Position numbers and translations under genes: made by a program. Below, piece by piece: positions 9,352 to 18,685 of a stretch of DNA of 34,183 nucleotides. Position 1 is the stretch's first letter. Each line of letters starts with the position of its first letter. Origin of the DNA: Rhizobiaceae bacterium (GTDB lineage Bacteria > Pseudomonadota > Alphaproteobacteria > Rhizobiales > Rhizobiaceae). The stretch covers positions 1 through 34,183 of the forward strand of contig JAESUH010000129.1 of assembly GCA_016763155.1 (NCBI GenBank), read 5' to 3'. Under the pieces are notes generated by a model, which saw only the letters and a list, made by a program, of their open reading frames with translations, was not told the origin of the DNA and made no database searches.

Positions 9352-10713
9352 ATGAACAAGAGCATCACTAGTATTGAACCAGCAAACACCAAACGAATTC
9401 TTGATGCACTAAATGCCGTCACCTCAAGCGAAACCTTTGCTGGTGCGAACAGATTTCAGGCATTTCTGACGTATATTGTGATGGAAACTCTGGAAAATCG
9501 GGGAAGCTTGATTCGGGCCAAGCGCATAGCAACCGATGTCTACGGAAGAACCGGTGATTTGATCCAGGAACAAGAAACACAAGTGAGGGTGGATGCGGGC
9601 AGACTTCGCCGGCGGTTGAGCCAATATTATGCAGACGAAGGTAGCCAGCAGCACATTCAAATATTTATCAAACCCGGTGGTTATGTACCTACTTTTAATG
9701 AGCTACCATCGGAAATTGTTGGATCACCACCAACACTGCCAGTAGCTGCAACCAACCGCTTTCCATCATGGTTGTTGGTGCCCGCTATTTTGGCAACACT
9801 CGTTGGAGCCGTTATTTTTTATATAACTGCATATGAGACCAAGGTGGTGTCTACCGATGACGGATGGAAACCATTGGATATATCAGAAAGCGTAAAAGAA
9901 GTAGAACGATTAGCAGTAATGCGAAAGTCTCCAACCGCGCTGCAGGCATACTCGCTTGTTGAGGAGGCTCGTGAGTTAACATATCCTCCGCTTGCTGCCA
10001 GTCGCATAATAGCTGCAATTGAAATGTGCAAACAAGCAATAGATCTGGACCCATCAAGCTATCGCGGCTATTCTTGCACCGCACGCGCTGTCGGTTTCCA
10101 AGCATTTACAAGCTATGACAGTCCCAAGCGTGATAAACTAGTCGCATACGCCTGGAAGATGGCTAATAAAGCAGTTTCAATTGACCCCACAAATCCGCAT
10201 GCTCAGTCAGCACGCGCTTGGATTTTATTTGTTCGACGCGAATACGACGTTGCCAAGACGCTTGCTCTGCATTCCGTTACCATGGCTCCCAGAGATTATT
10301 ATGTTCGAAATTATTATGGCATGATTGCTGGGTTTAACGGTGACTATCAAGAAGTCATAGACAAGGTGGCGTTACCGGGCATATCTGCCAAACTGGAAGA
10401 CTTGTACCATCCCTTACTCTTGGCCGGCTCAAAGTTTCACACGGGATCCTATCAGGAAGCTATTGATCACATTGAATTTGCGGCGAAAAAAACCGGAAAA
10501 ATAAGCACCCTGTTGACTTCAATACTAGCCGCTGCATATCAGGGAATTGGAAACGATGTCAGAGCTGCCGAATTGGTTAAAGAATTACAAGAAGTTTGGC
10601 CAGGCAAGCGTCTGGAAAGTAAACTTCAAAACCTCTATCGACACAAAAAAAATATTGCCCAGATTGTGGATCGCATTTATACGATCGATCCAGAATATTT
10701 GGATACCAATTAG
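9352..10713 (+). CDS. Membrane-anchored TPR protein with N-terminal regulator-like domain
   Basis: The 453-residue protein has three parts. Residues 1-115 form a cytoplasmic domain (FQAFLTYIVMETLENRGSLI, then VRVDAGRLRRRLSQYYADEG and KPGGYVP) that I know from alphaproteobacterial membrane proteins, often linked to TPR or adenylate-cyclase-like regulators. Residues 139-161 form one transmembrane helix. Residues from about 200 to 430 are helical TPR-like repeats (for example CKQAIDLDPSSYRGYSCTA and ANKAVSIDPTNPHAQSARA) on the other side of the membrane. It is divergent from the sulfatase and the small gene, which suggests a sensing or regulatory role for them. The architecture is clear; the role is inferred. 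Confidence 0.72.
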   Translation: MNKSITSIEPANTKRILDALNAVTSSETFAGANRFQAFLTYIVMETLENRGSLIRAKRIATDVYGRTGDLIQEQETQVRVDAGRLRRRLSQYYADEGSQQHIQIFIKPGGYVPTFNELPSEIVGSPPTLPVAATNRFPSWLLVPAILATLVGAVIFYITAYETKVVSTDDGWKPLDISESVKEVERLAVMRKSPTALQAYSLVEEARELTYPPLAASRIIAAIEMCKQAIDLDPSSYRGYSCTARAVGFQAFTSYDSPKRDKLVAYAWKMANKAVSIDPTNPHAQSARAWILFVRREYDVAKTLALHSVTMAPRDYYVRNYYGMIAGFNGDYQEVIDKVALPGISAKLEDLYHPLLLAGSKFHTGSYQEAIDHIEFAAKKTGKISTLLTSILAAAYQGIGNDVRAAELVKELQEVWPGKRLESKLQNLYRHKKNIAQIVDRIYTIDPEYLDTN

Positions 10714-10797
10714 TTCAACATTTGGATTGTCCCGGCCTCGACAACGACAATAAGAACGGCGGTTGATGTCCTGTTTTTAACCAGCGTTTAATGCAAT

Positions 10798-11360
10798 TCA
10801 GTTATTGGAAATGTTCTCCTTGAAAATAACCTGGAGACGAGGCATGTATTCCTGTTCGGGAATATCTCGAATGGACGAGACAAGCAGCCGGACAACTTCG
10901 TGTGCTTCCACTCTCGAATTTCGGTCAATTACAGCGTCCATGGTGCCATCAAGCAATATCATTCGCGTGGCTTCGGTAAAATCATGGCCGATAAAAACGA
11001 CTTCCTTTTCGCGGCCCGAATCTTTCACCGCACACGCTATACCCTGATTGCCTGAGCCAATATTACATATCTCGTGAATTTTCCTCTGCACGTAAAGTTT
11101 GACTGGCCTCCTCATAAGCACGTTCTCTATCATCGCGCACCTCAACAAGCCGCAGGATTCGCATGTTTTGAAATTCCTCAGACAGGATGTGGCGAAATCT
11201 CATTTCACACTCCTCGTGGCCCCTATACGCTAACGACTCGACAAAAACGACAACGTTCTTTTGTTCATTGTTTTCTTAAAATTTGCCAAGAAGTTGTCCA
11301 GATAACCTGTCTGCAGAGCGGTTGTCGATGCAGATATACAGGAGACTATGCCGTATGAGG
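10798..11360 (-). pseudogene. LacI-family sugar-type regulator, C-terminal remnant
   Basis: Joining minus-strand frames gives the sugar-binding half of a LacI-family transcription regulator. The pieces in order are CIDNRSADRLSGQLLGKF, an in-frame TAA near 11278, then VVVFVESLAYRGHEECEMRF, HILSEEFQNMRILRLVEVRD and DRERAYEEAS. A frameshift near 11085-11095 follows, and then NIGSGNQGIACAVKDSGREK, VVFIGHDFTEATRMILLDGT and MDAVIDRNSRVEAHEVVRLL. These match the usual order of the effector-binding domain. The DNA-binding helix-turn-helix half is absent; upstream sequence belongs to other remnants. One nonsense codon, one frameshift and the missing N-terminus make it a pseudogene. Confidence 0.85.
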
Positions 11361-11910
11361 GGGAAGGGAAAGGATAGCAGTTGCGACTGCATCAAAGCCC
11401 ACTTCTTTTGCCAGCGCATCAATGTTTTTTTGTAACTGGCTTTTGGTTTGAGTTCTCAGTTCAGCTGACCTGCGAGCAAGAACCTCTTTGAACTCCTTCC
11501 ATGCAGCCGGTGATATCTGACGGTTTCTCGGGCTATCCCAATGATATGAGAAACTAACAAGCGGGCTGTTGCGTGATGAACCGTGAGTTGAATCATCATC
11601 AGTATCATCGGACTGATCATCCGATGACCTATCATCAGCATCTTCATCATAATCATCCAGCTCAATCCCTGCAAACCAGTTTACGATAGCAGCAGGCCGC
11701 ATAGCGCCACCGCGTTCTGATTGAACAACGGCACCCTTCGTCAATCCAACCTTTTTCAACTGGATCAAGCCCCGCCTTGAAACTCAACAGCACAATCACG
11801 CGATTACGCTCAGGCTGCCTCGTACCCCTGACAACCCTCAGCAATCTTTTTAAATCGCCTATACCAACGATCTTTGCAGGCAAACCTCTCCTGTTCACGG
11901 GAATGATCAT
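11346..11910 (-). pseudogene. Collapsed tyrosine integrase fused to an acidic unknown segment
   Basis: The first frame (11910 leftward) starts like a family of plasmid/chromosomal tyrosine integrases in Rhizobiales: RRGLPAKIVGIGDLKRLLRV, then RGTRQPERNRVIVLLSFKAGL. It then changes frame. The second frame (11768-11346) contains QSERGGAMRPAAIVNWF, a later part of the same integrase, so the middle of the gene is deleted. Immediately after, the frame runs into a very acidic stretch (DDYDEDADDRSSDDQSDDTD, coded by short ATC-rich repeats) and about 75 residues of unknown origin (SPAAWKEFKEVLARRSAEL and onward). The catalytic R-H-R-Y residues are missing. It appears to be a decayed mobile-element gene; the tail could be a remnant of another gene. 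Confidence 0.68.
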
Positions 11911-12318
11911 CTCAAATCCGTGTCGTGTTGTTCATTGTTTTTAATGAATTTATAATATCACACTGGAAAAACCCGGCAAGCAACTCGACCAGGATTGTTG
12001 GGAAACTCAAACGTTTGGAAAAGGAAGAATATGAGAGTGCAATGATCGTGAAATACATTCAGATACAGGCAAGCAATTTGTGATGATTAATGGCAACCAA
12101 GAGAGTGCGGTTTCAACGGATTGCTGCATTACAAATAAAACCACATGACGTCGCATATCCCGTTTAATGCCGGAGGAAAATAGCAGGCCGAGCGGGGGGA
12201 TAGCAAAGACCGAGATGCCGAGGCCATCCTGCTTTTTTGGCGTCACTGCTACATTCGTTGTGAAAACTAATCTTAAGGCAACAAGGGCTTAACCAATGCG
12301 CTTTGCCTCCGAGTTGGT
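11911..12318. other. Gene-free stretch downstream of autotransporter 1
   Basis: About 400 bp lie between the integrase remnant and the stop of the large autotransporter. An 80-codon minus-strand frame (12007-12246) is open, but its protein resembles nothing I know and it has no clear ribosome site. An imperfect inverted repeat (AGGCAA ... TTGCCT, about 12276-12308) follows the autotransporter stop and might act as a weak terminator; there is no T-run. Confidence 0.35.
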
Positions 12319-15300
12319 TTAGAAACTAACCTTGAGCCCGATTGTTCCGGTGTATTTATTGTTGTCTCCGAAGCTTTCCAGGCTGGTTGCTGCAGTGGCT
12401 TGGCCGAAGATGCTATATTTTCTTTCGTCCCAGCTGATGTTGAAGCCAGCGCCGATTTCGCCGGACCAATCATCAGACTGGCTGGTTAAATTAGCTCCGG
12501 TAACTATTGCCGACGTGCCATCACTGAACTGTCGAAAGAGATTTGCAATGCCATAATACTGGCGCTGCTCGCCATTTTCACTGTTGCCCAGATCATCATA
12601 AGAAAATGCCATGCCGGTGCGCGCGGTGAGAGAACTGTTATCACCCAGTGATATAACCTCGCCGAACGGTCCAGTAAAAGTATCAGATGAAATGGTTGAA
12701 TAGGACAATTGTGCCTGGGGGGTGGCTGACCATCCATCGCCCAGATCATGGTTCTTGCCGGCTTCAATGGACCAGATTTGGCCGGTGCCATCATTGCCAG
12801 CGACAAGCGTGCCCAGTGTATCAGAAGTAATATCACTGTTGAACCAGTTAAAGCGGGCTTGCCCATCGACATAGAGGCCACTTTCGCCGATCCATGTGGC
12901 GCTTAAGCTCAGACCGTAGGTTGTTGTTTTGATCGCGCCATCGCCGAACACTGAAAAAGTATCAGCGTTGGCATTGCCGTATTGAGCGTTGAGGCCAACA
13001 AATAGTTGTCCAGTGCCTGCATCATAGACAAGGCCATCAAGGCCTACCTGCATCAGGTTGGTTCTGACATTGAAGCTTGCGCCAGTGGTCGAGGCGCTAG
13101 GTGCTAATTGAGAAAAACTTCCCTCGATGCTCCCCCAAAATGGTCCGCGCTGCCCCGCAGCACCATCACTGCCAAAGGTTGAGGATGCAGTGAAAACGCC
13201 GTTCGGATCTTGAGAACCTTCTGAGGAAGAAAGGGAATGTCCGCTGGTTCTTTGAAAAAAGGACTGGCCGGAATTAAGCGCTTGCAACACACCGGGCAAG
13301 GCTTCGTACACAGGTGAGCCGGGCTGATACAGTGGTGTTGTGGTCGTCCCTGTGCCAGTGGTGCTTGTACCTGTGCCAGTTGTTGGGTTTGTCATAGACG
13401 AGACCAAATGCCAGTCCCCATCGGGTTGCTTGTTCAAAGTATAGCTGAACGCGCCGCCGACGACGGCCTGCGCGCCGCTGGGTGTGGTGTGGTCTCCATC
13501 CAGCACAAAAGTGCCGTTGGACGAACCAGCAACTTTGATGATTTCAATGCCATTCACCGTGGCTGCACCTGTTCCCCCAACATTGTTCACAGTCAAAGTC
13601 GTCGAACCACTCGTATCGTTATTTATCGTCAACAAATCTGTCGGTGATGAATCGCCACCCAGTTCAGTATCAATATCTAAAAGGCCTTTTGTAGCGACGT
13701 AGTCTCCGCCGATAACCAATCTATCTCCTGCCACACCATTTTGCATGTTAATGCGGCCGGAATTGTTGAATACGGCTGCCCCGAGGTTGAATATACCGTT
13801 GACAATCAACGAATTGACGGACGTGTTGTTAAATACTTCCACACCGTTCAATGTGGCAGATCCGTTTACCGTCAAACGACCATCATTGTTGACGGTATCA
13901 TTGCCATCCATGGTTGCAGTACCACCATTGATAGTCCATTCGGCGCCATTGACGTTGGTAAAGTTCGTAGTGGTGCCTGCTGCAGACTGGAGCAGGCCAG
14001 TGGCAATCCCCGAACTGATCAAAGAAAAGTTCCCTGCAGTAGCGTCGAATATCAAGCCCCTGGAACCGTTGTTATTCAACGTACCATTGCTTGTCACATT
14101 TGTTGTCGCCGCGGCGCTTCGGATCGCAGCAGTTCCACCAGAAACAGTGTGCCCGGTTCCAATGATTACGGTCGCAATAGAACCGGCTCCCAACTCAATG
14201 CCAGCACCAGCAGTTCCTGTGACATCGCCGCCAGTTGTGATTGCTATAGTGCCGCTATTGCTTATTGCTGAAATACCATCAGTGCCGCCTGCCACGTTGC
14301 CGACACCGCTAATTATTATATTCCCGGCACCGGTGGCGGTAGCTGTGATACCTTGGCCACCGGAAGAAACATCGGCGCCAAAACTTACCGTATTAATGCC
14401 ATCGACAGTTGAAGTTTGAATGCCCTTAGCCGTTGGTGCATTTGTACCGCCAATTGCGGCACCTGTCGTCACTGTCACCGTGCCAGCACCAGTAGAGCTG
14501 GCAAAAACACCAACTCCGCCGCCATTAATAGTGCCGGCATTATCAACCGTTACATTTCCAGCCCCTGTGCTACGCGCAAAAATGGCAGCGCCGGTACTTG
14601 CCGCAGCCATAGTAATTGAGCCGGTATCCACATTCACCAAACCAGAAGATTCATTAGTCGCGAGAATGCCGATAGATCCGGCCGTGCCAGTGCTGACAAT
14701 TGTTCCAGCACCATCCACAATCACATTTGCTAGGTCTGTACTGGTATGAATTGCGCTAATACCTACAGAATCTGTACCAGCAATTGTTACACCACCGGTA
14801 TTGGTGACCCTTGTGGTTCCTGTTCCCATTGTAGCGGCATAAATACCAAACGTGTTACCAGTGCCAGTATTGGTGACTTGCCCAGTGCGGTTAACCGTTA
14901 CCGAACCATTCAACTGTGCTGATCGTGCTCGAATGGAGTATGAGGCATTGCCAGATGTCGATGTGGTGCCTGTTCCTATCACCATCAGGTTCCCACCTGT
15001 AGCTGTTGAGGCACGGGATATTGCGTCAATTCCAAATGTGGTTGCAGAGATGTTACCGGAACCTTTGACGGTGTATGTACCATTAACTGAATTGGTTACA
15101 ATGCCAGCACCGGATTGTGCTGTCATTGTGCCAATGTCAGCACCGAGTGTAACGGTGATAGTCCCCGAGCCTATGATGTTTGCCAAAATGCCTGTACGAC
15201 CGCCATTTATCGCTCCGGCGGTATCAATCCTGATCGTCCCATCCAGTGAAGTGGCTGAAATACCGGTTCCTGTAGAAACAGCATTCAATGTAATTGGACC

Positions 15301-18300
15301 AGTATCAACATCAATCAACCCTCGCGAAACGTTGTCAATATATATACCCGATCCATTCGTACCTGTGTTGACAATGGCACCAGCACCATTGATTACAATA
15401 TCAGCATTTGTGACAACACCATGAATCGCATTTATTGCCAATGATGATCCGCCGGCAATGCTGATACCGCCGGCATTTGTAATTGTTAGTTTTCCAGCCC
15501 CAACAGTAGCGGCATTAATGCCTATTGTACTTCCCGTACCAGTGTTGGTAATTAAGCCCGTGCGATTGACCCAAACCCTTCCGTCACCAGTCGCTGACAC
15601 AGCAAAAATTGTCTCAGAGGAATTGCCCGATGCGGCCGTCGTCCCACTGCCCAAAACCGTGATATTCCCGCCACCAAAAGATGTTGCATAAATAGCCGAT
15701 TCTGTGCCAAAGGCACTACCTGTTCCCTGAATGAGGGTATAACCCGCGCTGCTTGATGTGTGGACGCCAAGACTAGGCAGGGTAGGGCTCGCAATCACGT
15801 CGGCGTCAAGGGTTACATCGATTGTGCCGAATCCTGATGCGATGCCAAAAATCCCGTAGAGGCCTCCACGAATTGCCCCTGCATTGTTTATCGTGAGTGT
15901 TCCGCCGGCAGTATAGCCATAAATACCAAATCCCTGAGATGCTGCGTGCAAGGTGATTGCACCAGAGTCAATATCGATCCTGCCACTGGTGGAACTGGTT
16001 GCGATTATCCCAATACCTACATTGTTGATGGCACCCGTGCCCTTAACTGTAACATTGGCCGTTGAGACACTGACGTGGGCAGCATAAATACCAATGCCAT
16101 TTTGGTCATTGATATCGATCCCTCCGGTATTTGTTACAAACAGGTTTCCAGTTCCGTAGCTAGATGCATTAATACCAACTGCACCGCCGCCGCCAGTATT
16201 GGTGATCAATCCAGTACGATTAACCGAAACAGTGCCATTGTTTGAGCCTACCGCAGAGATTGTAGTAGATGACAAACCCGTTGCTGATGTGGTGCCGCTA
16301 CCAGTTACAAGGACAGTGCCGCCATTCAATGATTTGGCATTAATACCGTATGTCTTACCGATAATGTTGCCCGCACCCTTGACTGAATTAAGTCCCTTAT
16401 CGGTTCTGGTGAAGACACCCGCATCCGCTGTGCCGGTAATAGTTCGTCCCGCAAAGGCAGTCACAGTAACAGCACCTAGGCCAGCGCCTGAATTGGACGA
16501 ACGTGCATCAATGCCGGTCGTTGCCCCCAAAATGTCACCATCGCGATTTACCACAACGCTGCCGATGGTGCCCACGGTGTTTACAACTACTCCCTTGTCG
16601 CCGGAACCAGTAATATCACCCGCCCCTATCACGTCGATTTTTGCTCCAGCGGTAGAATTGAAGACTACACCGGCATTGCCAATGATATTGCCTGCAACGC
16701 TGATCTCTGTAGAACCGTCAGCGGTGATTTCAATGCCATTTTGACCTGCAGCACTTCCTCCACGAATTGTATTGGCAACGTTACCTCCATTTAGAAAAAT
16801 AACACCACCACCGGTAGAACCAATATTAATGCCATCCCCGCCAAGTCCTGTAATATTAGCGCCTGTACCGGATCCTGCGGTTACAAGTATATTGCCCCCA
16901 ACTGAGTTACCAATTTGGATACCGGTACCGGTGGAATTATTTATTGCCGGTGTAATTGCTGAACCAATAAATAGAACCCCATCAGCCGTCGCATTGGATG
17001 CATTAACCCCGCCAGCGCTGAGTGCGTTAATTGTGCCGCCCACTGCGGTCAGGACATAACCAGTTGGGACGATCGTGGCAGAAACTCCAACCTGATCTGC
17101 AAAAAAACCGGGAACAAAAATCGTGCCATTAAGGATGTCACCTGCTGTCACCAACAAAGATTGCTTGACGTGACCTCGACCGTTCAAACCAAGCTGACCC
17201 CCATTGACGATCACACCACCCTGAGTGGTCGAGCCAAGAGCTCCTGTAACCCCGGCGAGTAAATTGCCCGAAACCGTGGTATCACCGGTGTACGTGTTGA
17301 CACCTGAGAAAGACTGCACATCGTCACCGTTATTTATAATAACGTTACCAGCACCCGAAATCACGCCATTATGCAACCAGCCAGATATTCCTGGGGAACT
17401 ATCACCTGCTATTGTAAGTGTGTTGTCATTCAAGTTGACATTGACGTTCCCAACCAGAGCCCCAATTGTTTCATTGTCCTGCAGATCTAAAATACCGGCC
17501 AATCCACTAACTGTCTGCTGATCTCCGATGGCATTTCCATTTTGGACCTGCAGTGTTCCCGCCTCGACCCGAACGTTACCATTTCCAGTTACAGAACTTG
17601 TTCCAGATAAGGTCAACGTCGCCGCACCTTTTTTGTGCAAAGTGGGGAGACTGATGGCAGATACACCTGAAAAATCTCCTGCATAAGTGCCGTTAACTGT
17701 CTGGTTGACACTTAGAGTTCCGTTGACACCACCAGTGCTGACATTCCCGCTGGTTCCAGAAAAATTGCTGACAGATTCAGTGAAATTGTTGAGATTGAGC
17801 GTGCCCCCATTGATAATGAGTGCGCTAGTATCAGCAATTCGCTCACTGGCTCCAATTTGCAGTGTGCCTGCACTGATTGATGTAGCGCCGGTATAGGTAT
17901 TGACACCCGACAGAACCAAAGTACCAGCACCCGCCTTAGTCAACGCTCCAGTTCCAGGGCCCAAATTGGAGAGTACAGAAGATATTACGGCGGTGTCACC
18001 ACCACTGGTGACTGTAACCGTACTGCCATTGTCGTGGATGGCCAATTGCGCACCCGAAACTTGGTATCCATCGACATCAAAGGTTAGATCGGCAATTCCT
18101 TGCCCGCCAATAACGGTGACTGCACCACCAGCAACACCAAACTCGGAGGTCGGCGCAGGAGGACCCGCGTCATAGGTAATGTTCGTTGCACCACCGTCCG
18201 CAGTCCAGTTTGCCGTACCCGCATCCCATGTGCCAGCGCCGCCTTGAATACCGGCACCAACATTAGGATCCCAAACCTGCTGTGCAGATAATTTTTCGGG

Positions 18301-18453
18301 GACAACTGCCAATGCAACAGCAAAGAACGCTGTCACCAACCCAGAGGAACCTAAAAGACGGCGCTTAAATTGTTTGTCAAATCCAATCTTCGTTTCGAGG
18401 CAAAGGCACACAAGATCGCTCGTAGTCAGATGCAAGAACATTACTGTCACCAT
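12319..18453 (-). CDS. Giant autotransporter adhesin 1 (type Va), 2044 residues
   Basis: This is a classical autotransporter: signal peptide, long beta-helical passenger, C-terminal outer-membrane barrel. The hydrophobic signal core is at about residues 33-57 (FKRRLLGSSGLVTAFFAVAL), preceded by an unusually long N-region. Residues 60-400 contain autotransporter-associated beta-strand repeats such as TKAGAGTLVLSGVNTYTGAT and SFSGVNTYTGDTTVSGN. Residues 500-1450 are Gly/Thr/Asn-rich beta-helix, including three tandem super-repeats (residues 716-1382). A Thr/Gly linker at about 1690-1708 is followed by VYEALPGVLQALNS and a barrel of about 280 residues ending in Phe (GTIGLKVSF), as expected for BAM-dependent insertion. 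A shared palindrome lies 273 bp upstream of the start. The likely role is surface attachment or aggregation; the ligand is unknown. Confidence 0.92.
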   Translation of the reverse strand: MVTVMFLHLTTSDLVCLCLETKIGFDKQFKRRLLGSSGLVTAFFAVALAVVPEKLSAQQVWDPNVGAGIQGGAGTWDAGTANWTADGGATNITYDAGPPAPTSEFGVAGGAVTVIGGQGIADLTFDVDGYQVSGAQLAIHDNGSTVTVTSGGDTAVISSVLSNLGPGTGALTKAGAGTLVLSGVNTYTGATSISAGTLQIGASERIADTSALIINGGTLNLNNFTESVSNFSGTSGNVSTGGVNGTLSVNQTVNGTYAGDFSGVSAISLPTLHKKGAATLTLSGTSSVTGNGNVRVEAGTLQVQNGNAIGDQQTVSGLAGILDLQDNETIGALVGNVNVNLNDNTLTIAGDSSPGISGWLHNGVISGAGNVIINNGDDVQSFSGVNTYTGDTTVSGNLLAGVTGALGSTTQGGVIVNGGQLGLNGRGHVKQSLLVTAGDILNGTIFVPGFFADQVGVSATIVPTGYVLTAVGGTINALSAGGVNASNATADGVLFIGSAITPAINNSTGTGIQIGNSVGGNILVTAGSGTGANITGLGGDGINIGSTGGGVIFLNGGNVANTIRGGSAAGQNGIEITADGSTEISVAGNIIGNAGVVFNSTAGAKIDVIGAGDITGSGDKGVVVNTVGTIGSVVVNRDGDILGATTGIDARSSNSGAGLGAVTVTAFAGRTITGTADAGVFTRTDKGLNSVKGAGNIIGKTYGINAKSLNGGTVLVTGSGTTSATGLSSTTISAVGSNNGTVSVNRTGLITNTGGGGAVGINASSYGTGNLFVTNTGGIDINDQNGIGIYAAHVSVSTANVTVKGTGAINNVGIGIIATSSTSGRIDIDSGAITLHAASQGFGIYGYTAGGTLTINNAGAIRGGLYGIFGIASGFGTIDVTLDADVIASPTLPSLGVHTSSSAGYTLIQGTGSAFGTESAIYATSFGGGNITVLGSGTTAASGNSSETIFAVSATGDGRVWVNRTGLITNTGTGSTIGINAATVGAGKLTITNAGGISIAGGSSLAINAIHGVVTNADIVINGAGAIVNTGTNGSGIYIDNVSRGLIDVDTGPITLNAVSTGTGISATSLDGTIRIDTAGAINGGRTGILANIIGSGTITVTLGADIGTMTAQSGAGIVTNSVNGTYTVKGSGNISATTFGIDAISRASTATGGNLMVIGTGTTSTSGNASYSIRARSAQLNGSVTVNRTGQVTNTGTGNTFGIYAATMGTGTTRVTNTGGVTIAGTDSVGISAIHTSTDLANVIVDGAGTIVSTGTAGSIGILATNESSGLVNVDTGSITMAAASTGAAIFARSTGAGNVTVDNAGTINGGGVGVFASSTGAGTVTVTTGAAIGGTNAPTAKGIQTSTVDGINTVSFGADVSSGGQGITATATGAGNIIISGVGNVAGGTDGISAISNSGTIAITTGGDVTGTAGAGIELGAGSIATVIIGTGHTVSGGTAAIRSAAATTNVTSNGTLNNNGSRGLIFDATAGNFSLISSGIATGLLQSAAGTTTNFTNVNGAEWTINGGTATMDGNDTVNNDGRLTVNGSATLNGVEVFNNTSVNSLIVNGIFNLGAAVFNNSGRINMQNGVAGDRLVIGGDYVATKGLLDIDTELGGDSSPTDLLTINNDTSGSTTLTVNNVGGTGAATVNGIEIIKVAGSSNGTFVLDGDHTTPSGAQAVVGGAFSYTLNKQPDGDWHLVSSMTNPTTGTGTSTTGTGTTTTPLYQPGSPVYEALPGVLQALNSGQSFFQRTSGHSLSSSEGSQDPNGVFTASSTFGSDGAAGQRGPFWGSIEGSFSQLAPSASTTGASFNVRTNLMQVGLDGLVYDAGTGQLFVGLNAQYGNANADTFSVFGDGAIKTTTYGLSLSATWIGESGLYVDGQARFNWFNSDITSDTLGTLVAGNDGTGQIWSIEAGKNHDLGDGWSATPQAQLSYSTISSDTFTGPFGEVISLGDNSSLTARTGMAFSYDDLGNSENGEQRQYYGIANLFRQFSDGTSAIVTGANLTSQSDDWSGEIGAGFNISWDERKYSIFGQATAATSLESFGDNNKYTGTIGLKVSF
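14308..16308 (-). repeat. Three tandem super-repeats of about 217-225 residues in autotransporter 1
   Basis: Three consecutive diverged units cover residues 716-932, 933-1157 and 1158-1382. Each begins with a GSGTT or GTGTT turn (VTGSGTTSATG, VLGSGTTAASG, VIGTGTTSTSG). Each continues with a VNRTG(L/Q)(I/V)TNTG strand, then a (F/T)(V/I)TN-GG(I/V) turn, then an I(D/N)VD(S/T)G-IT strand and a final AG-I-GG segment. The coding units are about 651-675 bp long. The identity is visible in protein but diverged in DNA, so the duplication is not recent. Confidence 0.8.
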
Positions 18454-18608
18454 CCGATCGCAGGCTGAATTTTTGGTGAAAATTCAGTAGCATACCCTCT
18501 AGAGCGCAACTCGCCTGCATAAACCAAGGGTTGTAAAAACATCGTTGTGGCAAACAAACCAACCAATAATGCGCCCAAAAACGCCTTCTTCAATAAACAA
18601 CGGTTCAA
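18447..18608 (-). CDS. Possible short secreted peptide overlapping the autotransporter 1 start
   Basis: An open frame upstream of autotransporter 1 could start at the TTG at 18608 (preceded by a GGGGA-like ribosome site) or further up at 18671. It encodes about 53 residues with a typical signal peptide: basic LNRCLLKK, hydrophobic AFLGALLVGLFATTMFLQPL, cleavage-like VYA-GEL, then a 22-residue remainder. Its TGA overlaps the autotransporter ATG as ATGGTGA, which would allow translational coupling. It could be a leader peptide, a small secreted protein, or a relic of an older autotransporter N-terminus. There is no homologue I recognise, so confidence is low. Confidence 0.35.
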   Translation of the reverse strand: MNRCLLKKAFLGALLVGLFATTMFLQPLVYAGELRSRGYATEFSPKIQPAIGW

Positions 18609-18661
18609 AACAATCCCCTGCCAAACTCTCGGCCATTCTGCACAAATTTTGTTAGCTGACA

Positions 18662-18677
18662 TCGAGTGCACATTCGA
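18662..18677. promoter_or_regulatory. Second palindrome, autotransporter 1 promoter
   Basis: TCGAGTGCACATTCGA is an imperfect 16-bp palindrome with one mismatched pair. It lies 48 bp from the gene-proximal edge of palindrome site A. The equivalent element upstream of adhesin 27103-29925 is a perfect palindrome at almost the same spacing, so it is a conserved promoter part. It would fall close to the transcription start predicted here, so it could be an operator or an RNA hairpin in the leader. Confidence 0.6.
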
Positions 18678-18685
18678 TCATCAGT

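Noticed and set aside
12007-12246. 79-codon minus-strand frame between the integrase remnant and autotransporter 1
   Set aside because: Unrecognised protein with no clear ribosome site; could be a relic but cannot be supported.
13741-17059. Several long plus-strand frames opposite autotransporter 1 (for example 13745-14419, 14852-15424, 16199-16744)
   Set aside because: They are Pro/Val/Ala-rich antisense images of the Gly/Thr/Asn-rich passenger; they lack ribosome sites and recognisable domains, and the minus-strand frame is a clear autotransporter.
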